From contig JABVXV010000372.1 in NCBI GenBank assembly GCA_013365325.1, positions 1-56,516 on the forward strand: 56,516 nucleotides of DNA. The letters are read 5' to 3'. The DNA comes from Dipetalonema caudispina. Taxonomy: Eukaryota; Nematoda; Chromadorea; Rhabditida; Onchocercidae. How positions within the stretch are numbered: the stretch's first letter is position 1; the number at the start of each line of letters is the position of its first letter. Made by a program: the position numbers and the translations under genes. This document shows positions 10,241 through 23,092 of the stretch, in pieces. The notes beneath the pieces are model-generated. The model was not told the DNA's origin, did not search any database, and was given only the letters and a program-made list of their open reading frames with translations.

Positions 10241-12620
10241 AAGCTATAGCATGTAATTGTAGATAATTGCTTTTCTTTTGATTCTGCTCAGTATTTTTTA
10301 TAATTAGAATGAATGAGAAATAAAGCACTTTGCATAGCAACTACTGAGGAAATGAGAAATAACTTGACTCGTGAAAACTAAAGCCATATATCACTCACAT
10401 CGCTCTTGAAAGACGAGACAAATTTGATTTGTAAAAAGAACAAATGTATTTTAAAAATACGTTTTAATTGCTCTCTGCTATCTTTAGCTTTGATGAATAA
10501 GTTTAGACCCGCTGCATAGCTGAGCATTGAATTCACTAATTGCTTATAATTCGACTAAAATTATTCACGAAAACGATTCATTTTCTGCCTGACAATAACA
10601 TCAATTCCTCTGTACAAGATGATAATGATGAGTGTTGTACTAATAAGTTGTAAAATGAGCGTTAACCAAATCTACTAGCCTGATATCACTAGCAATAACA
10701 CTAATAATGACTGCAAAAATGTTATCCAGTCATGATTTTTGTGAGATTATGTTATCTCATTGTTATAGCGAGCTTACTTCCTATTCAATGAAATTTTTTA
10801 GCCAAACTTTTCTTACTTCCAATTAAGGTGAATGTAATTACATAAAAATGAAATTATTGGAAAACACTGCTTCCATTACTTTCATAATTTATTGTTTGTG
10901 CAAAAACGAAAGAAATTTTTGGCTTACCAATTTGAAAGGTTTAGCAGCATCAGGCAATGTTTGAAATCGATAAAAATTGGTATGTCATCCTGAAATGCCT
11001 TTTCACCTATTAATTAATTTTAATCATGATATTCAAACAAAAAATTTGCTACTATCTCTCTTTGAAAAAAAATTTTCAAAAAACAACCTATAGAGCTATG
11101 CTTGTATCAGTTTTTTTCTTCATTCCATTTCAGTTTTATAGTGACGAAACGTTTTAAGGATAAAACGTCTTCATTCAGTTAGCCTTCATTTTTCAATACA
11201 AGGTTGCACTGCAGTTGACTTTCTTTCGCAAGCAAGTACAAAAATTGAGTTGACACTATCAATACATATTACTTTCGTAAATTTATGAACAAACGTCCTT
11301 CTCATTTTGAGGCTTACAGCTACTATTTGCTTTCATTTCATATAAGGATCATCTTGCTTGTGTGAATAACTTAAAATCAATTTTTGAAATAAAGAAGCCG
11401 TTAACACATCGACCAATACAAAGTGCTGTGTTCAATACGCTCTAATACACTGCATAATTTCGATTTGTTAACAGTTGATAAGAGAACTATTCAGCTACTT
11501 GTAGTAGCTAGACGTAAATATAGAGATTTAAAATATTTCCGAAGTAATTTATCGAATTCCATTAGAACTCAAGAACTGATTATGCAAGAGGTAAAACGTT
11601 GATATATGGCCACGTTATCAGGTTGTGTTAATTAACAGACAACAATAGTATGACTTCTGATAAAAATCAAAAAAATCTGCTGACACTTTTCACTTACTGA
11701 AATTAAAGGACGAGAAATGGTAAAGGTGCATAGCGTTCTGTAGACAACTATGCATATATATCGAAGCATTACACATAACTATACCTGGATCTGCCTGACC
11801 TGGATAACCTGTAGCATTTAGAGAGAGAAATTGCTTACTTTACATTTGATTGCCTTTCATAATACCATTGCTGTCTTTCATTATGTCAAGTATCAGTTCA
11901 TAATATTTTGTACTTGGCTTTATAAGCTAAGTCAATACATTACATAATCACTGAACATCTTATATGGTTATACTCATATTTAATTAACCTTTCCTTTACA
12001 ATTTCGCTAATCTAACGATAGTATTTCTTTCAAAATTACGAAAAGAGAGGAGTGGTAGGGAATGACGATAATGATTTATCGTATCCGGAATGACCTTTAA
12101 ATAAATACATTTAGATTTCCGGATAGCTTTGTAAGAGTTAGTGGGAAATGGTTAACCCATGGAATTGACATGATTTTGGGAAATATTTACTTGTTTATGT
12201 AGCATACTAATTAGCTGAACCAATTAGCTAGCTACTAAACTGTTATCTTTCAACCGGAACAGATTGATGGAGATGGAAATTTTGCACAGTGGGTAGGCGA
12301 CGATGCGACACTTTCTTTGGACTCTTGCCAGCGCTGTTCGGAATCCGGATTTGTTTATTTACGGATAGAGGTCGTGGTAGCGCCAGAGTTCTTGTGTTGT
12401 TGGGATATATATAGTAGTACTGGTCATTCGGACTGGGAATTTATTCTCATGATAAATTGGAAGGAAGTTTACTGAGATTGTTGTCGCAACTTCGTTATTT
12501 TTCTTCAACTCAATCTTTTTTTTAAAATTATCCATAACAGAAGTTACTGGTATGGATAATATTCAGATACGTTAGGGTATGGGAAGATTGGATATTTTTA
12601 ACCGATTATTTGTTGTGGTT

Positions 12621-12630
12621 TTTAGTAGAG
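12621..12630 (+). other. putative trans-splice acceptor of the TPR gene
   Basis: GTTTTTAG ends at 12625, leaving a 5-nt leader before the ATG at 12631. A splice acceptor with no usable upstream exon this close to a start codon is typical of SL trans-spliced nematode genes. Confidence 0.4.
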
Positions 12631-15352
12631 ATGACAAGTAGTATTGACTTGGCGAAGGTGGATAAAACGGTTCAAGATGCTTACAATTTGAGCGAAGCTT
12701 ATCGATTCAAGGAGCAAGCAAATGCTCGATATAGTGAAAAAGATTATGCGTTAGTTTTTTTCTTTTTTTTTTTCGCATTTCCATTCTGCTAATTCAACTG
12801 TGGTGGCAGAAATATTTCAATGAGCATCATAATACAGGCTTTCATTCTTTTGTATGCCCTTCAGTCTCGTCACTTTCCATAAAATTTCTTAAGCTGATAT
12901 ACTTTTTTATCCGGGTCCTAAAATGTGTTATTTCATCCTTATCGTTCTCTTGCGGTCAACGGAATGATCGAATCAACCAAGTATTCTACCATATATAAAA
13001 CTATCTGTGGATTGATTTCCTCTACGTTATGATGCATTTATTTATGTTCGTACATGCATATCTGAACCGTGACTTATTGTTAACGTTTTCCCCTAATAAC
13101 AGAGTTCCAGTAAAATTGATGCTCTGTTAAACATCCATAAATCGCAGTCAGTAGTTCTAAAAACAAAGAGCGGTCATTTGTTTACTTTTTGTGCAGAGTC
13201 ACAAAATTTCTGATGATTTCAGTGCGGCGATTTATCTCTATCACCAATGCTTACTTCGTGCTCGAGCGATTCAACAACTTTCACAATTTGGATTGCAAAG
13301 TTGGTGTCAGGCTCTTTGTTTCATCATTTTTAGTCTTCTGGATTACATCCAGCGTAATATTCTTTGAAAAAAAAACGGAGAGAATATTGAGGTTTATTTC
13401 ATCGTACCAACTTAAGGCTGACTGAAGATCTTTTTTCTTCAAAAAAATTATTTTTGCTTCCTAAAAGTTGTTTAATGACATGTAAAACTGAGTGAAGCCA
13501 GGAAAATTGCACTAATGCTGCATTAAATATTGTTACCTTATTGATTTATACTGGTAAAATCAAATATTATCAAATTTTACTGTTTTTCAGGCTTGGCGCG
13601 TATGGAGCGCAATGTAGATGAATCGATAGGCGATCAGGAAGAAAGTGGAAGTGCGGAAGGAAGCAGTAAAGTTGTTGATGTAAATGACGTTGCTGGTGAA
13701 TCAATAGTAAGTTTTGTTTCGTAGCAGTTTTAAATAATATTTACCCCATTTTTAACGAAAATTGTATGACGTAATGAACGTTATACAATTTTCGTAATTT
13801 CATACAATTTTATCCGCTTACAATTCATAGCGCTTAATATCACTAGAAAATCTGGAATTTCAAAAATTTGTTTGATTCAAAATCGATCAGAAATCTAGAT
13901 ACCAGTTCATCCATGCCTTACTGCATTATTTTTTGCTCGTCACCTTATTCATAATATCGTCTTCGTTGTTCTAATATTGTTGAATTAAAAAAAAAAAGTG
14001 CAGAATACCGAAAAATTTGGCGAAAGGCGCAAAAGAATCAGTTCAACAAGTCGAGGTGAAGAGATGAAAACAGAAGCAACTGATATCGCATTGAAGTGTT
14101 ATAGTAATTTAGCAGCATGCATTTTGAAGGGACAGAATCGTACTGAACCCGATTTTCTTCGTGCTGTGGAATACTGTGATAAGGTGAATCATACTGAATG
14201 GTGGTGATATTAGTTATTGTTTGTATGTATTAACTAGTATTAAGTTACTAGTTCTCCTTGATCTAAATGATTCAAGTAGTCTTTCAAAAAATTTGAGCAG
14301 TAATTTAAAGTTGAGGACGCAGAATTATAAAAATTCTATTTTCTGTGTTTCTTATAAACCAGGCTTTTTCATAGGTTTTATCGGTGCAACCTTCGAATGA
14401 AAAAGCCTTATACCGTAAAGGTCTGGCGCTCTCAAAAGTAAACATGTACGAGAAAGCAATCGCAGTATTACAAAAATGCAGTTGCAATAGTATGTTTTTG
14501 TATTCATTTGCTTCTTGATGTTCGTATGTTGTGTAGTGACGTTGTTACCATCATAGCAGCACAACTGACTTTCTTAGTTATTCTCCCAAATGATTTTGGC
14601 TATTTGTATCCGTTTCCTAATAAGGAACAATTTAAAATAAAGTGATTACTTTCCTTGATAATTTGTGGTTATAATTATTGATTGAGAATTGATGACATCC
14701 ATGCTGAAATCTCGTGTCAGGTGAAGAATAACAAGTATGAATTCCATGATTTGAAGATCGCGGAGCACAAATAATAATTGATGAGTGTCAACAGTTATTA
14801 GCGGAAGAACGACGACGGCGAGATGACCAAATTCGACGTAATTTTTCACGAGCATTTGGAGCTAGAGTAAATGGACAGCATTTGCTACAGGTTGGATTTC
14901 CTTCTCCTGAATTGGTAATATCTTTGAAACTTCTTGCTGCGGATTTCTTGCAGCTGTTTTTACTCAACAAATCGTGTGTTTAAATATTGTATATACTTTG
15001 CAGTTTCAAGAGAAACGTAATTTAAAATTTGTTTAGAATCATTAGCTACCGATAAGAGAGATGCATTGGAAGCAACGAGCGTTAGCTTTACTATTATATT
15101 GATCACTTTGGAAATATAGACGATATGCCATATGTAGCCTGTTTTCTATAGTGCGCAGGATCCTCTTGTACACATGTCCAATTTATTCGTCATAAAAATG
15201 CACTAGTTAAACGTGGTTTGGTGATTTGATCGCGTAATTTATCATTTTAGGAATTTAATGTTGGTGCTGCGAATCAAGTAATAACAATGAATGGGAATGC
15301 TAGTGCAAATTCATCTAGCGAACACCACCTAAATCTTCAGCAACAAAACTAA
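12631..15352 (+). CDS. TPR protein, TTC9-like
   Basis: Seven exons: 12631-12749, 13223-13299, 13591-13706, 14004-14183, 14375-14489, 14757-14890, 15251-15352. All joins keep phase, giving 280 aa. TPR-type helices are visible at about 16-55 (SEAYRFKEQANARYSEKDYA, then AAIYLYHQCLLRA), about 127-163 (LKCYSNLAACILK...AVEYCDK) and about 166-200 (SVQPSNEKALYRKGLALSKV). Between the first two lies an acidic low-complexity linker (about 75-105). A basic, charged C-terminal helix (LAEERRRRDDQIRRNF) precedes a polar tail. The split first TPR, the linker and the paired C-terminal TPRs match the TTC9 or immunophilin-like TPR layout. Such proteins act as adaptors, often with Hsp90 or actin partners; the exact role is unknown. 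The exon 6 acceptor (TTTGAAG) is weak but is the only in-phase choice. AATAAA follows at 15591. Confidence 0.75.
13755..13795. repeat. 41-nt near-perfect hairpin inside an intron of the TPR gene
   Basis: The 18-base arms (ACGAAAATTGTATGACGT and ACGTTATACAATTTTCGT) pair completely with one G-T wobble around the loop AATGA. It lies in the intron between exons 3 and 4. A partial third copy of the arm (CATACAATTTT) follows at about 13801. Confidence 0.85.
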
Positions 15353-16529
15353 TCTTCTCATCTAGTTTTGCTGCATTTGTATTCTCTTTTTTGGTTTACA
15401 GCGTAAGTTAACGTCGAGTAAAACCATTATTTTTTAGTAAACTCGTGCATATATGTCTTCACTGTCTATATCATCAGTACTCTCGCGGATGTGTTTGCCG
15501 TTGTTTCGTCCGATTGCATGAATCTTTTCGATGTTCATAAAATTAATTTTATGTATGTTGGGTTTTTATTTGGAAGTGGAAATGAATCGGAATAAAATCA
15601 GTGATTGAATGATTATGTTCTAGATTATCATTTTTGACTTTAATGTTTTCTGAGACTGATTTGTAAGTTGTCGGAAAAAGAATGGGCAAATTTTAATATT
15701 CTGTTGGTCACGATGTCAGGTAGTAAATTTGGGTTAATATTATAATATACCGGAATTTTGCGAATATAATGTTACATTTGATAGCAGCAGTCCTTGTCAT
15801 GCCTCAAAAAAGCATTTTTGTAATTTAATCTTCACGGTTCGCAATTCATTATGCGGGTTTAATAGAATCTTGAATCAATTAATAGAATGGAAGTATTGAA
15901 TGAAGAATATTGTTTGTTATTATCTCAATTTATTGAAGTTGGATAATGTTTACTGCTTGGAATTTATTGTTTTCGTTATGTGTAGTTGTTTGAAGGTGAT
16001 GTTATTGACAAACAATATAAGTTTGCCCCTGGAATAGTTCTGCTGTAATTTGTAATATCCTTTCATGAATTTCTAGGATGTTATCTAGCAACACTTAGCG
16101 TTGTATATCGGTGTATGGACCGATGAGTTTTGCTTGTTCACTGAAGAAAATGTGAAGCTGCGGGTCTGACTGAACATCGAAATAATAGTTTTCACGTTAA
16201 ATACGTCATCGATAGATGATGTAGTAATTTGTATGTGAGGTTTTTTAATTAAAGAAAGTTTTAATGGCTATATTGTTGTGTAGAAGTTAAGAAGGGTGTC
16301 AGAACATAACAGTTAAGCACTATTCTAAAATTTTAGGGATTGCTTACTTTCCAGATCTAAATAGCATAACACTCCAGAAACGTCTGTAATATAATATGAA
16401 TGAACTCTATTCCTTTGTTTACGTTCCAGACATCATTTTGCCTTGTATTTGCATACTTTGCATATATATAAAAGAGTTGAACGGTTGTGAAGAGTCATTA
16501 TTAGATGAAGTTAGTGTCAGGAGTGCAGG
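15353..16529. other. intergenic / 3' UTR of TPR gene and 5' flank of PTP gene
   Basis: It holds the TPR gene's 3' UTR with AATAAA at 15591-15596. The remainder is AT-rich with no open frame of interest. Confidence 0.5.
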
Positions 16530-19500
16530 ATGGTGAAGCGCAAGAAATCTAAAGGGGTAAGTTTGTCCGAAGTCTCTTGATGCATCGGAACGTTTTATGG
16601 GTACCTGGAAGTGGAGGTTTGAATAAGTTTGAAGTTCCTATATTGATGTGATATATTCTTGTCAGATATCAGTGATTTAAATTTAAAAAGAAACATACCA
16701 ATTAATATAGATGAAGTAAGGGCAGAAAAAGATGTCAGGAAATATTGTGAAGTAGTAAAAAAAGTTCAAAGTGGAGTAATTGTGAAATAGCAAACAAAAT
16801 TCGAAATGGAATATAAAGACATCGGGCCTCTCGATACCATTCTTATTTCATCATCTTACTTTTAATATAGTTTAATATAGTTTATCTGGGTGTCTGGACC
16901 AAATGTCTCCAAATAGGTAAGGTTAATCTGATTTGAACTTTGAAAAAATTATCTCACTTAATTGGGTGTATTCGAGATGTCTCATTCGAAAAGCTCGTAA
17001 GATATGCAGGCTGTACTGAAAAGTTTGACAATAATAGTATAATAAAATTCTCATAATAAATATAAAAAAAACGGAAAGAAAGAATGAATAACTGGATTGG
17101 CTAAAGCGATTTGCTAAACGTCGAATAACAAGTAGTAGGAAATGATGAATACATGATGTTAAGGAATCATTCGGTCTATCTAACAACTGAACTTATAATG
17201 AAGCTAAAAAGCATAAAATGAATAGAAGGATTTGTAGAAGAAAAGCAGGAGGGATGCCACAGTGGAGGAACAACTGGTGACGATGGCTACTGTAGAAGAT
17301 GATGAAGGAGCGGTCATATTAGCAAGACCGAAGAAAAAATCAGGCCCTGATCAAGCACTGGAAAGATTTGCACTCGCTACTGTTGCTAAAAGTACTATTA
17401 TTTTTCTGATATCTTATAATTTGAAATCTCCAATTTGTCAATGATACACGCGAAGAATGAACGACGCTAAATGGGAAATTTTTTTCTTCAAGTATTTTTT
17501 TTTTCTTTTTTTTCAAGAATTAATATTTTATTTTGCAAAGGAAAAAAAATGATTTTTGGAGCACAATCATTGTAGAACGGTAACTTTTACATTATTAAAA
17601 GTAATGAATGGCTATTAACAGATAATTCTCACTCTTCCAGTTTTCTTTATACAACTTTTCAACAAAATCGATTATCGCTTCTCACCAAGTTTTAAACAGA
17701 CACGTCATCATTCGTGATTCGTGATAATGTGAAATAGTGGAATGATGTAGTTCATCTAGGTGAGAGGAGTACCTTATAAGGTTGATGCTCCTTTTCGATT
17801 ACTGAACTTTTGAAGTTTTATTCAGTGTTGGGAACTTCTAGTTGGTGATATTAGACAACGAAGTACTTTTGAATTATCGAAATAAAACTAGAAATTACGT
17901 CTTCTTTCTTATCAGTTGACTGAAGACTGTCAGAAAACTGTTTGCCAAGATGTGAAATGTTGGCTAAAGGAATATTACTAGATGGGCTACTGTATTCTGT
18001 CGTATAATTAACTAGTACAGTTTTATATGCAGCAAAGGTGAAATTTGTAGTTGGACATTTTAGTTAAAAATTAAAAACAGCTTATTTTTTTTCCACTAAG
18101 TAAAATGTTTCATTAATTACGAATTGCAAATTTATTAAGGGCTTTCATAATTTTGAATTTTTATCAAAAAAGAACTTCATTTCTTTAAGAAATAGACGGT
18201 TTGCGAGCAGAGTTTGCAACTTTGAAAACATTTATGCCGACAGCAACTTCACAAGCAGCATTTAATCGGAATATGGATTGCAACCGATACAACAATATCA
18301 TTTGCTACGACCACACAAGAGTTGTTTTAAAGTAATTTGATCATCATTTATGTCTATATTTTGTGTTTTTTTTTTTTACATTTGTTTAATTTGGTATCTC
18401 TCAAACACTAAAAAAGTTTGGCAGATGTATAAAAAGAAATTTATACAAATTATTTGGAGGATGTCTCGTTCTACAGGTTCAATGTGCCTCCAGATAGGGA
18501 TTATATCCATGCTAATTATGTTCGAACATCACTATGCAATCTTCCCAATAATTTTATTTGTACACAGGTTTCTTATAAACACATTTTAACTATAATAGTT
18601 GAATTTTTCCTGCCTAAGGATCCTTGGAAAGTTTTATCACTAAATATAATAGTACATGCCGTACTAACATACCTGATGTAGGTACTGCTTTTGCAGGAGA
18701 CCACTGTATTCAGTAGCTGAACGTCAGACTTTTTGCTTTCTTTTATTTTCTAAATTTCGTTTTACTTCTTTTATTTTTTATTGATTTTTATTTTTCATTA
18801 TTATTTTTTTTTTTGTGTTTTGCCATTATAGAATTGAAAATGTTGAAGGGTCCGATGGATTCAACGGTAAATGATTTTTGGCGATTAGTATGGCAAGAGA
18901 AGCCAAAAACTATCGTCATGTTGTGTAAAGTGATCGAATGCGGTAAACAAAAATGCTCCCAATATTTTCCATTGAATCAGGGTGAAACAAAACAATACGG
19001 AAAAGTTGTCGTCCAGAATGTCCGAAAAACATCACCGTCTTCAGAAAAGGTTCAACGATTTCAATTTTGTTTATATTCTGATTTCGATAAATTATAGTTA
19101 TTAAAATTCGTAAAGCAAAACTGCTTTTTGTTGAATTATTTTTGTAATTAAATTGTCAAGAAAGACATTACATTTTTACTATTTCCATAAATCTTCCGTC
19201 CCAAAAATTTTTTTTGAAAATATTACTGGGGAAGTCATTAGGTTTTTGAAGCGCTTCAAATGAACGTCAGCGTGAAGGGAAATCCGGCAGTTGTATTAAC
19301 GCTATTTAAATGGTTGGACTGGCCAGGTATGGTGAACAATTTACTTTTTTTTTCTTATATTTTATATGAAATTTCATTCTTCAGAACTTTCCATACACTT
19401 AACACTTTCGGAACACTGGAAGTTTCCAGAAACTGAAATTTAGACCTTACAAATAATTTTAGAAAAAAACTCTTAAAGAGTAAACTGATTACGAAGACAA

Positions 19501-20160
19501 AAGGTCGTATGAAGTGGAATAGGTTGACAGATAAAAAATGCTATAATTCCCAATTCTCTAACAACTGCGAATTCTTAAAATCCTGAATCTGTAAATAGCT
19601 CTAATGAATTGATTGGAAACGCTTTCAACAATTGCACTTCATCATACGTTTTCTCTTCAGGTGAGAGGATCATTTCAGATTTTGGTGTGCCAGCGTCTGG
19701 TATGGGAATGTTACGAATTCTACGACAAATTCGAGATCAGCCTCGGAGCACAGCAATTATTCATTGCTCGGCAGGTGTTGGCAGATCAGGGACAATCGTT
19801 GCATGCGAGATCTGCTTGAAGATCCTTCTTGAAGGGAAAGAACTCAATGTAAGATTTGCCATAGAATTAAAATCAATCCCTGTTATGCCTAATGAATCTT
19901 CCATAGTAATTTCGTTATGATATTTTCGCAAACTTGCGATGGAGATATATTACAGCATTTTCTAATCTTTATTTCAGGTCTTGGATGTCATAAAAGAAAT
20001 ACGAACACAGCGAGCCGGTGCCGTACAAACGGAAGGACAATACGTATATTTGCATAGGACACTGTGCGAGTATATAAATGCTAAAAAAATTGCTAAAGAA
20101 AAAATCGCAGAATTCTTTACGTCTTATTTGACTTATGCAAGCAGTTGTAAGGGGGAATAA
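16530..20160 (+). CDS. non-receptor protein tyrosine phosphatase (nematode single-domain type)
   Basis: Eight exons: 16530-16556, 17238-17391, 18196-18331, 18477-18567, 18849-19049, 19242-19326, 19679-19848, 19978-20160. All are in phase, giving 348 aa. It dephosphorylates phosphotyrosine in protein substrates. A lysine-rich N-terminus (MVKRKKSKG then KKSRR) precedes one PTP domain from about residue 60 to 335. Motifs in order: NRYNNIICYDHTRVVL; DYIHANYV; FICTQGPMDSTVNDFWRLVW; the WPD loop (W230-P-D232) built across an intron; the P-loop HCSAGVGRSGT with nucleophile C261 and R267; and the Q-loop QTEGQYVYLH. All catalytic residues are present, so an active enzyme is expected. Lone PTP domains with basic tails form a large nematode family, many of them germline/sperm-enriched in C. 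elegans; that expression is only an inference here. Polyadenylation signals AATAAA lie at 20523 and 20590. Confidence 0.92.
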
Positions 20161-21251
20161 TTCTTTCTAATGTTATTATTACTGAAATGGATGCTGAATG
20201 AATAACACAGCAACAGCTGCAGCAGCAACAATATTTCTTGAACATACTTAAAATATCCCAAAGTTTCAGAATTCCAGTAAAAAATCCATCCATCAATTTG
20301 TCAGACCATTTTGCTTCATATAATTCTGCGAGATACGAATTAAAAATTCGAATAATAAAACTTTGCATTACCTCATCAATACTTGGAGAACAAAATGCTA
20401 ACCCAAGTGAAGTATTAATTTTATTCAGTTATATTGAAAAAATGTTTCAAACTTGAAGATGTATATACCTGCACGAATGTTTCTGGTACAACAATGAAAT
20501 CTGAACAATTGTGGTAATGTTAAATAAACTGAACTAATGATAATCAAAGATCTAAAGAATTGCTGTAAATCAATATAATTTGGTGTCTAAATAAATAACG
20601 AATGATTCTTTATCAAATTTTTACGATTTCAACTTATTGTTTTGTGTTTATTCCCTAATTAAACTTTTTTTTTGATTACGAATGACATTCGGTCCAAGAC
20701 ATTTTCTGAGAGTAATTATAAAATGTTTAACTGAAAAATAAACACAAAATAATAAGGCGGAATGATAAAAATTTGGTAATGAATCACAATGATATTATGT
20801 ATAGGCAAATTTATTGGCTAATATCCTATACAACTATATAGCAAACCAAATGCATCATTAATTTAGGAAAAGCAATATAATATTATTTCCAGTTGGAGCA
20901 GCCATTGAATTAATATAGTACTAGTCATGTTTCAATGTTCCAACCATAAATTATCTTTCGCATAGTATGCTATAAATCCGCAAAAAAAATTATTTTAAAA
21001 AAATTCAAGAAATTTTACTGATTTAAAATGTGCGTGAGAAACAACTCATTCGTTTGATCATTTCTTATTTTTGAAAATATGATCCCTTGCATTGCTTCAA
21101 AGTGTAAAATTTTAGCAGCAAACTTTCTATTTGTTAGAAATTTATTTAAAAATAACACACACACACATACACACATACACGTATGGAAACTGTATTAGAT
21201 GGATATTTTGTTTTCAGAGCATTAATTACAAACTTTTCAGATGCATACTCC
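20161..21251. other. convergent intergenic region
   Basis: 3' ends of the plus-strand PTP and minus-strand PAI genes face each other here. It contains two AATAAA signals for the PTP and a short AC-rich microsatellite (about 21155-21180). No gene is seen. Confidence 0.5.
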
Positions 21252-22910
21252 TTAATTAAAATATGAATACCTTTGAATTAAGTAAGATTTGACTGGTCGA
21301 CTGGTACCATTTAATGTAGCATCAACAGTACAGCTTCTGCATAGTTTCTGATAGTTATTATCCGAGACCGGATCAACATTCGTGTCACTGTTGCAGTTTA
21401 TGTTTTTCTTAGTTGTAGAACATGTGGATCGTGGTTGCATGGAACCTGTACGCCGATATCTATGAAATAATAAATTTTCATTTCCGATCGTCATTTTTAA
21501 ATGGTTTTTCTTTTTTTGCACTTAATACATTTTTATGAAACTTATAATGTTGATCGAATATTCTGATCAATAGGACAATTTTTATTACTTGCTACTAAAT
21601 GAAGTGTGAAATGACGGTGAAGTTAGTTACATGTTGAAGATCTCTTTCTTCAATATTCTACATTTGAAATGCATAAACGTCAAACCTTGTCATGATTTTT
21701 GAAACACAACTATGTGTTACCCCAATAATACGAGCAATATGGCTTATTCTGTGACCCTTTTCGTAGAGTTGTAAAATTTTTTGTCTTTCTTCCATTGCAA
21801 GAGGTCGACCAGGATTGTATGGTCGTCCAAGTTTATTTTTTGCTTGAAAAAATAAAGAGAAGCTTAGTCCAACAGTTTACTTGGAGTAGTTTTTGTAATT
21901 GCTTTTAATACGAGATGACCAATGGCCAATGGAAATTGATATGCCTATGATTTATGAAAAAAAATCATTTGAAATGGTGAAGAAACGTACAGGATGTTGC
22001 CTGTGGCGTAGTAGCGGCAATTAATTTACCGGGAATTATAGGTTGTTGTACTTCCTTCTTTTTCAAGCTTTCACATTGTCTCGAAGAATTTATGACACAT
22101 GAAGTTGGTGGCAAAGCATACGGCAGTATGTATCGTTGCGCTTCTGCTGGAACAATGCAAGATAGAGCTGGCGCAAAGCAGTAAGCACTATCATATCCCT
22201 GCAATGATAAGAAGTACATTTTCTAAATCCTATCAATTATCATTTATTGTGAAATGGTCGAGTCCAAAATGTATGCTACATTTTGTGCTATTGTATGCAT
22301 TGACTTTGTTGTATAATATTTGCAATAACGATTGGTAAAGTGTCTATTCTTATTTCTTAAAGTAATAGAAGCATATGTAAATCAACATATTTCCCAATAA
22401 TGTGTATTTATTGTAAATGAGGAAATATTGTGAAGAAAAATTAAAAAAAAAAAAAAAAAATGAATGAAATGCTGGTTGTACGATGCGTAAAGACAAACAA
22501 GTTCCAAGCTTGTTATGATTATAGAAGTATATTCCCAGATTAAAATTAAGAAAATCAAGGTATCGTCCTATTATTTTCTACAAATATTTATGAAAGTAAA
22601 CAATTTTCCTACTCTTCCCAAATACTAATCATTTAAATAACAATTTGAACCCAATTCATTTTATCAGTGTGAAAGTTCCCTTTCTTGGTTTTGCTGAACT
22701 TTCAGACTTTGTTAAAAACCATGAATATTAGATCATTTACTCCGCCCTGTTACTAGTATCATCGGAATTATCACAGCTGTTTGGTTAATCAGTTCAGTGT
22801 TTCTTCCGGTATCATCTCGACGGTAGAAATTTTCTAGAAAAATTCAAGGTACTAGCTACCAGATGTTTTTTTAAATCATCCACTGGTATGCTGTTGGAAT
22901 TTTGGGCCAT
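21252..22910 (-). CDS. PAI-subdomain-only paired-domain protein (npax-like transcription factor)
   Basis: Exons (minus): 22910-22860 (tentative), 22198-21991, 21842-21686, 21459-21252. With the first exon the joins are in phase and give about 207 aa. Alternatively the start is the ATG at 22219, which lies in frame and runs into exon 2. Residues about 88-150 (NKLGRPYNPGRPLAMEERQ, then KILQLYEKGHRISHIARIIG, VTHSCVSKIMTRYRRTGS and MQPR) match the N-terminal PAI half of a Pax paired domain. This includes the GRPL turn, the recognition-helix core V-x-H-x-CVSKI and the RY-x-x-TGS linker. There is no RED half and no homeodomain; the protein ends about 55 residues later in a serine/cysteine-rich tail. 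C. elegans npax proteins have this architecture. It is probably a nuclear DNA-binding regulator; its targets are unknown. Two conserved introns interrupt the domain. Confidence 0.8.
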
Positions 22911-23092
22911 CCGACCCCAGCCAATCGGTAGCCTTTCCAAAATTTGTATTAGTGTAAGTTGGTATCATCCAATTGTTGTCATTTTGTATCGCATCCATAT
23001 TAAGAGCTTAGCTTATTACAGATTTCATCAATTTTTATCGCTTTAAGTCCTTTAAAAATAATACTTTGTGTGTTTGAAAAATTTTAAGTGGA

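Larger units (their letters stand above)
7554..12630. other. 5 kb stretch with no firm gene
   Basis: Mostly AT-rich and stop-dense. Listed separately are a possible ABC-transporter relic near 9200, a 45-codon ORF at 9801-9938 and a membrane-like minus-strand ORF at 10037-10240. The GC-richer bases about 12260-12430 immediately upstream of the TPR gene are the likeliest promoter. No tRNA or rRNA was recognised. Confidence 0.4.

Noticed and set aside
18421..18476. longer 5' extension of PTP exon 4
   Set aside because: In-frame stop and no phase-compatible acceptor. The TTCTACAG at 18476 gives the correct in-phase join (RVVLK-FNVPPDRDYIHANYV).
19050..19097. read-through of PTP exon 5 past 19049
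   Set aside because: It reaches a stop, while AAG|GTTCAA joins in phase to the next exon and restores the PTP fold.
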